A DNA stretch of 19,237 bases from CAWHOW01 sp050013795 (GTDB lineage: Bacteria; Bacteroidota; Bacteroidia; Bacteroidales; CG2-30-32-10), in contig JBEKEO010000037.1 of the NCBI GenBank assembly GCA_050013795.1, forward strand, positions 1 to 19,237, in the 5' to 3' direction. This document shows, piece by piece, positions 15,978 through 19,237 of the stretch; positions within the stretch are counted from its first letter, which is position 1, and each line of letters begins with the position of its first letter. The notes under the pieces were generated by a model. It had not been told where the DNA came from, made no database searches, and saw only the letters and a program-made list of their open reading frames with translations. The position numbers and the translations under genes are program-made.

Positions 15978-15985
15978 TAAAGATA
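15978..15985 (-). promoter_or_regulatory. Probable -7 box (TATCTTTA) of the AraC-type gene
   Basis: The minus-strand TATCTTTA has one mismatch to TAnnTTTG and sits 35 bases before the TTG start. With flanks, aaattatttgtaaagatac on the plus strand equals the cold-shock promoter segment except for one base, which supports its use as a promoter core. Confidence 0.5.
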
Positions 15986-16058
15986 CGAATTCTTTAAAAT
16001 ACTTGCAACAAAATATTAAGGAAGAAAGCGCTGTAACAAGTAAATGATCATACACTTA

Positions 16059-16079
16059 ACATAGCGATTGGCGCTATGT
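16059..16079. promoter_or_regulatory. Perfect 8-bp inverted repeat, possible operator
   Basis: acatagcg (16059-16066) and cgctatgt (16072-16079) are exact reverse complements around a 5-base spacer. No T-run follows on either strand, so it is not a standard terminator. Its place about 75 bases upstream of the regulator promoter box and 272 before the secreted-protein gene would suit a dimeric protein binding site, which is an inference. Confidence 0.4.
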
Positions 16080-16293
16080 GGTAATTCCGTAATATGATTG
16101 CTTAAGCGAGAAAACCTATAAAATAGCAAAAACAGTCCTGAATTATACGTTAATTGGCTTAAAAGCAATAAAATTTATAGCTTTCGAACAAACTTTTTTC
16201 AATGAATTGCTTTTACAATGGAAAGGAATTTATATTATTGCATATAGATTTAAGTAAAACATTAAAAGATTATTTCGCCTGGCAATCGCCAAG

Positions 16294-16313
16294 GCAAGCA
16301 ATGCAAGCTCGTT
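16294..16313 (+). repeat. Direct repeat, left copy
   Basis: The 20-base sequence gcaagcaatgcaagctcgtt recurs at 17424-17443 with one mismatch (c at 16309, a at 17439). The two copies are 1,130 bases apart and bracket exactly one gene. It is not long or palindromic enough to name as a known element. Confidence 0.7.
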
Positions 16314-16350
16314 GCACAATAAAAAATAACAATTGACAAAACAAGGCATA

Positions 16351-17379
16351 ATGAAAAAAACAATTTTAATATTAGCAGGACTAGCATTTTTCCCATTTAA
16401 AAATCAAGCACAGCCGGTAACTAACGGGGGACAGCAAAAACCTGTAAAGCTTATTGAATCCGACTTTACAATTAAGAACTCAAGCAGCGAGGAGTTTTAT
16501 TTCGGACTTTCAGAAGGAGACCAGATCTCTTTCGGCGTGAATGTTGCGAATGCACCCATAAAAGATGTGAGCTTTTGCGAATATCCAAATACTATTATTT
16601 ACAGTGAAAATAATGTAAGCAAAATCGACAATAAAATAATCAACATTTCTCACACAGGCATATATTATTTCCAGTTTCACCAGTCGGGTTTCCTTGCAGG
16701 TAAACGAAGCTGCTTCCTCAAAGCTAATCGTTTGGCGGCAAATGAAAAGACGGCTGGTTTTAACACTACCGTTTACTGGGAAAGCAAAACAGATACAGTA
16801 TGGTATTATGAAGATGAAAAATATCTGGTTAGCACTGATACTTTAGTTACCCAGGTAGCTGATCAGGCAATCAGGTTAAAGAAAAAAGGAAAAACCGACA
16901 GAAGCACTATTGTCTTTACTTTGCCTGAAAAGACCGACAGCTGGTCAATTTGGATTGGCACAGGTAAGGATGCTTCTGCAAACTATGCTAATACCGAAAA
17001 GCAAATTGCTGTTATCTATCCTTATGTTAAAAAATATGGGCTTTTGTCTGCATTGGCTTTCAGCGGAAATATTTCGTATGTTATACCATCGGGGTGCCTG
17101 CCTGTTAGTTATTGGTTTCTTACCAGGCAGGAAGATCAGCAGAAATTCAATAATGATTCAATTAGGTTTATACCTGATAAAAAAATGGCCTGCCTTGATT
17201 ACGAACGCAGAACGGATACTTTGAAAGGCAAAATTTATATGGGTGTATTTAATGAAAACCGTAAAAATCTGGATGTGTTTATAAAAATTGCTTCTGTGCA
17301 TATTGTTGAAAACTGGGGCACACATAATGTTCGGAAATTTCGTATTGAAACAAAACAAATTCCTTATTTAAAGAACTAG
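16351..17379 (+). CDS. Secreted protein of unknown function
   Basis: From the ATG at 16351 the product has 342 residues (an upstream TTG at 16333 would put six polar residues ahead of the signal peptide, so the ATG is preferred). The signal peptide is about 1-20 (MKKTILILAGLAFFPFKNQA). The mature part is beta-rich. Residues roughly 30-115 (FTIKNSSSEEFYFGLSEGDQ to ISHTGIYYFQFHQ) and the C-terminal stretch ending KGKIYMGVFNENRKNLDVFIKIASVHI look like two GOLD-like beta sandwiches, an inference from strand pattern only. In between are DTVWYYEDEKYLV, IVFTLPEKTDSWSIWIGTGKDA and a VSYWFLTRQEDQQKF segment. I recall similar uncharacterised Bacteroidota proteins but no known function. No sorting domain, lipobox or catalytic motif is seen. 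It is a single-gene unit bracketed by direct repeats and followed by a terminator. Confidence 0.75.
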   Translation: MKKTILILAGLAFFPFKNQAQPVTNGGQQKPVKLIESDFTIKNSSSEEFYFGLSEGDQISFGVNVANAPIKDVSFCEYPNTIIYSENNVSKIDNKIINISHTGIYYFQFHQSGFLAGKRSCFLKANRLAANEKTAGFNTTVYWESKTDTVWYYEDEKYLVSTDTLVTQVADQAIRLKKKGKTDRSTIVFTLPEKTDSWSIWIGTGKDASANYANTEKQIAVIYPYVKKYGLLSALAFSGNISYVIPSGCLPVSYWFLTRQEDQQKFNNDSIRFIPDKKMACLDYERRTDTLKGKIYMGVFNENRKNLDVFIKIASVHIVENWGTHNVRKFRIETKQIPYLKN

Positions 17380-17423
17380 TGTAAGGTATGTAGTATGCAA
17401 CATTAAACCTGTCAACCGGCTAT

Positions 17424-17443
17424 GCAAGCAATGCAAGATCGTT
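17424..17443 (+). repeat. Direct repeat, right copy
   Basis: This matches 19 of 20 bases of the copy at 16294-16313 and lies 45 bases past the stop of the secreted-protein gene. Outside the 20 bases the flanks differ. Confidence 0.7.
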
Positions 17444-17501
17444 AATAAATTTACTTTATTTTTCTTTAATCCCAATCAGCAAACATCAATGAGGTGCAAT
17501 A

Positions 17502-17530
17502 AAAAACCCCTTTGTTGTAAAGGGGTTTTT
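17502..17530. terminator. Bidirectional terminator between secreted-protein gene and amt
   Basis: A perfect 12-bp stem (17502-17513 with 17519-17530; core ccccttt/aaagggg) has a 5-base loop and A- and T-runs on the outer sides. It lies between two convergent genes, 123 bases past one stop and 40 past the other, and can serve both. Confidence 0.9.
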
Positions 17531-17569
17531 GTTTTGTCAGAGGTATTTGAACCTTACAAATAAAATAAT

Positions 17570-18817
17570 TTATAATGCACCTTCGTCGTATGCATGTTCT
17601 CCATGATAACCTTCATCCAGCCCCTGTTTTTCTACTTCTTTAGAAATACGCACAGGAGTTATTGAATTAATGATGATAAGCATCAGGTATGTGAATATGA
17701 ATGCATATATTGATGCTCCGACTACTGCAACTGTTTGTTTTACGAAAAATGAGCCTCCGCCAAGCAAAAGCCCGTCATGGCCATTTGCATTAACAGCCGC
17801 AGCGGCAAAAACGCCAAGAAGAATTGTTCCTAACATCCCGCCAACTCCGTGTACACCCCATACATCAAGGGCATCATCCCATTTCATTTTGTTCTTGAAC
17901 TGAACGGCAAGATAGCATAATAAGCCGGCAGCAATTCCTATTATAGGCGATGCCCATAACGGCACATATCCCGCACAGGGAGTAATGGTAGCAAGCCCGG
18001 CAACTGACCCTGTCAGCAATCCCACAAATTTTGGCTTCTTTTCCCTCGACCATTCAATGAATAACCATGTCATCGTAGCAAATGAAGCTGCAACATCGGT
18101 ATTTAAAAATGCAAGGGTTGTGACTTTATCAACACAAACTTCGCTACCTGCATTAAAACCATACCAGCCAAACCATAACAAACCTGTGCCGATTGCGACA
18201 AGAGGAATACTGTTTGGCGTATTGTTTTTGTCAACACGTGCACCCACATAAAATACAGATGCCAGGGCTGCAAAACCTGCCGTTGCATGTACTACAATAC
18301 CGCCTGCGAAATCAATAACACCCCACTGTGCAAGAAGTCCGCCGCCCCATATCATATGGACAAAGGGATAATAAACAAGAATTTGCCAAACGGTGAGGAA
18401 TATCATGTACGCCTTGAAATTTACACGGTTTGCAAATGCCCCTGTAATAAGAGCAGGTGTAATAATAGCAAACATCATCTGGTAAGCGATGAATACATAC
18501 TCAGGTATTTTCCCATTTGAATACATCGAATCGGGGGAAACACCATTCAGGAAAGCTTTATCTAAATTCCCGATAATGCCGCCTGCGCCTCCGCTAAAAC
18601 ACAGAGAATACCCAAAAATGACCCATAAAACAGTTGTCCAACCCAGAGATGCAAAACTCTGGATCATGATTCCAAGAATGTTTCGTTTAGTGGCAAGGCC
18701 ACCATAAAATAAAGCCAGTCCGGGAGTCATCAGCATCACAAGACTGGCAGCAAGTATCATAAAACCGGTTGAACCGGGTTCAAGAATGCTTGCATCCATT
18801 AATACACTTGCTAACAT
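17570..18817 (-). CDS. amt: Ammonium channel/transporter Amt
   Basis: Amt is a trimeric inner-membrane channel that takes up ammonium. The 415-residue product has eleven predicted membrane helices. The pore residues are present: twin histidines H177 (in DFAGGIVVHATAG, with D169) and H323 (in DVWGVHGVGGMLGT), GLALFYGGLATKRN (33-46), and WFGWYGFNAGS (215-225) with the gate phenylalanine F222 region. The N-terminus starts almost directly with the first helix. The C-tail (SKEVEKQGLDEGYHGEHAYDEGAL) keeps the GLD..HGE.AY pattern involved in coupling between subunits and PII control. No glnK gene is beside it within the window; instead an outer-membrane protein gene lies 34 bases upstream in the same direction, and the pair looks like one operon. 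Nitrogen-limited expression is expected from the family only. Confidence 0.96.
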   Translation of the reverse strand: MLASVLMDASILEPGSTGFMILAASLVMLMTPGLALFYGGLATKRNILGIMIQSFASLGWTTVLWVIFGYSLCFSGGAGGIIGNLDKAFLNGVSPDSMYSNGKIPEYVFIAYQMMFAIITPALITGAFANRVNFKAYMIFLTVWQILVYYPFVHMIWGGGLLAQWGVIDFAGGIVVHATAGFAALASVFYVGARVDKNNTPNSIPLVAIGTGLLWFGWYGFNAGSEVCVDKVTTLAFLNTDVAASFATMTWLFIEWSREKKPKFVGLLTGSVAGLATITPCAGYVPLWASPIIGIAAGLLCYLAVQFKNKMKWDDALDVWGVHGVGGMLGTILLGVFAAAAVNANGHDGLLLGGGSFFVKQTVAVVGASIYAFIFTYLMLIIINSITPVRISKEVEKQGLDEGYHGEHAYDEGAL

Positions 18818-18851
18818 GTTTTTTAAGTTTTAATTGTTAATACTAATTGAT

Positions 18852-19237
18852 TTATAATGTGAATCCAACTACTAAAAATAAGTTTCCTGCCTGCGGGTTT
18901 GCGATCAGCGATGCTTTTACAGGAAGCGAAAATTTATTGGAAATTTCAATTGTCCTGTAAGCTGTAATTCCCGTATTCACCACGCCGAAAGTATTGCCAT
19001 ATAAACCTGCCGAAGGTGTCAGACCGAGAAAAAGATCGATTGAATTGTGCTTGCATTTTACAGTGTATCCCAATTCGATATAAGTGGAATAATTCTGCGA
19101 TACTGTTGTTACAATTTCAGATATATTCGAAGAATCAACTTTTACTTTCCGGTCATTGCCATAGAAATATGTTGCAACGAGTATGCTTATCGGGAATTTA
19201 TCAGGTCCTTTATATTGCAGCGAGCCCTCGAATATAT
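18852..19237 (-). CDS. Outer-membrane beta-barrel (porin-like) protein, C-terminal part
   Basis: The frame is open from the window edge (first full codon at 19235) to the stop at 18852, giving the last 127 residues. Alternating strands are clear: FPISILVATYFYGND, STYIELGYTVKCK, SIDLFLGLTPSAGLYG, FGVVNTGITAYRTIEIS, FSLPVKASLIANP, and an end NLFLVVGFTL that fits an outer-membrane barrel C-terminus. Its start lies beyond the window. The gene is 34 bases upstream of amt on the same strand, suggesting that the barrel and the ammonium channel are made together and may pass small nitrogen compounds across both membranes; that link is inferred from gene order. Confidence 0.75.
   Translation of the reverse strand, partial: IFEGSLQYKGPDKFPISILVATYFYGNDRKVKVDSSNISEIVTTVSQNYSTYIELGYTVKCKHNSIDLFLGLTPSAGLYGNTFGVVNTGITAYRTIEISNKFSLPVKASLIANPQAGNLFLVVGFTL

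Larger units (their letters stand above)
15944..16350. other. Divergent intergenic region, 407 bases
   Basis: This AT-rich region lies between the minus-strand regulator and the plus-strand secreted protein. It holds the regulator promoter (15978-15985), a perfect inverted repeat at 16059-16079, and the left copy of a 20-base direct repeat (16294-16313). For the plus-strand gene only weak promoter matches are seen (for example TAGCTTTC near 16178). I found no RNA gene or convincing small reading frame. Confidence 0.6.

Overview
The window looks like a chromosomal segment of a Bacteroidota (Bacteroidetes) bacterium. The evidence is a type A type IX secretion (Por) C-terminal sorting domain, AT-rich spacers, few Shine-Dalgarno sites, TAnnTTTG-type -7 promoter boxes, TTG/GTG starts, and protein families with typical Bacteroidota spelling (WaaA, the AraC-type regulator, SusD-free surface proteins with QxxF-like starts after the signal peptide). 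No rRNA, tRNA, CRISPR array, transposase or phage gene was seen.

Left part (1-7817, all minus strand). A truncated rmlA (dTDP-glucose synthesis) lies just downstream of a large RND/MMPL-type exporter. After a 384-base spacer with a terminator comes a single secreted protein made of 29-residue Trp-phased repeats plus a T9SS sorting domain. Next is a 580-base gene-free stretch holding a 21-bp palindromic minisatellite of nine units. A three-gene lipid A/envelope operon follows: outer-membrane protein, waaA (Kdo transferase) and a lipoprotein with a C-terminal membrane domain.

Middle part (7974-14871, all plus strand, gaps of 0-56 bases). This is a tight seven-gene nucleotide-sugar operon. The first four genes (aminotransferase, acetyltransferase, Gfo/Idh/MocA dehydrogenase, UDP-sugar 6-dehydrogenase) match in kind the complete WbpE-WbpD-WbpB-WbpA route from UDP-GlcNAc to UDP-2,3-diacetamido-2,3-dideoxyglucuronate. 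They are followed by a GalE-type epimerase, rmlB and a PHP-type tyrosine phosphatase (CpsB/YwqE). Together the operon should supply activated sugars for O-antigen or capsule, with a control phosphatase at its end. No glycosyltransferase, flippase, polymerase or Wzc kinase is in the window.

Right part (15046-19237). A bidirectional terminator separates the sugar operon from a cold-shock protein and an AraC-type regulator, both on the minus strand and with nearly identical promoter cores. A lone secreted protein on the plus strand is flanked by a 20-bp direct repeat. A second bidirectional terminator then faces a minus-strand pair: an outer-membrane beta-barrel protein (cut by the window edge) followed by an Amt ammonium channel.

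No clearly new multi-gene system is visible. The least ordinary items are the 21-bp palindromic repeat block, the HMA-like N-terminal domain of the AraC regulator with one metal-binding Cys missing, the direct repeats around the secreted-protein gene, and the strict 29-residue repeat protein.
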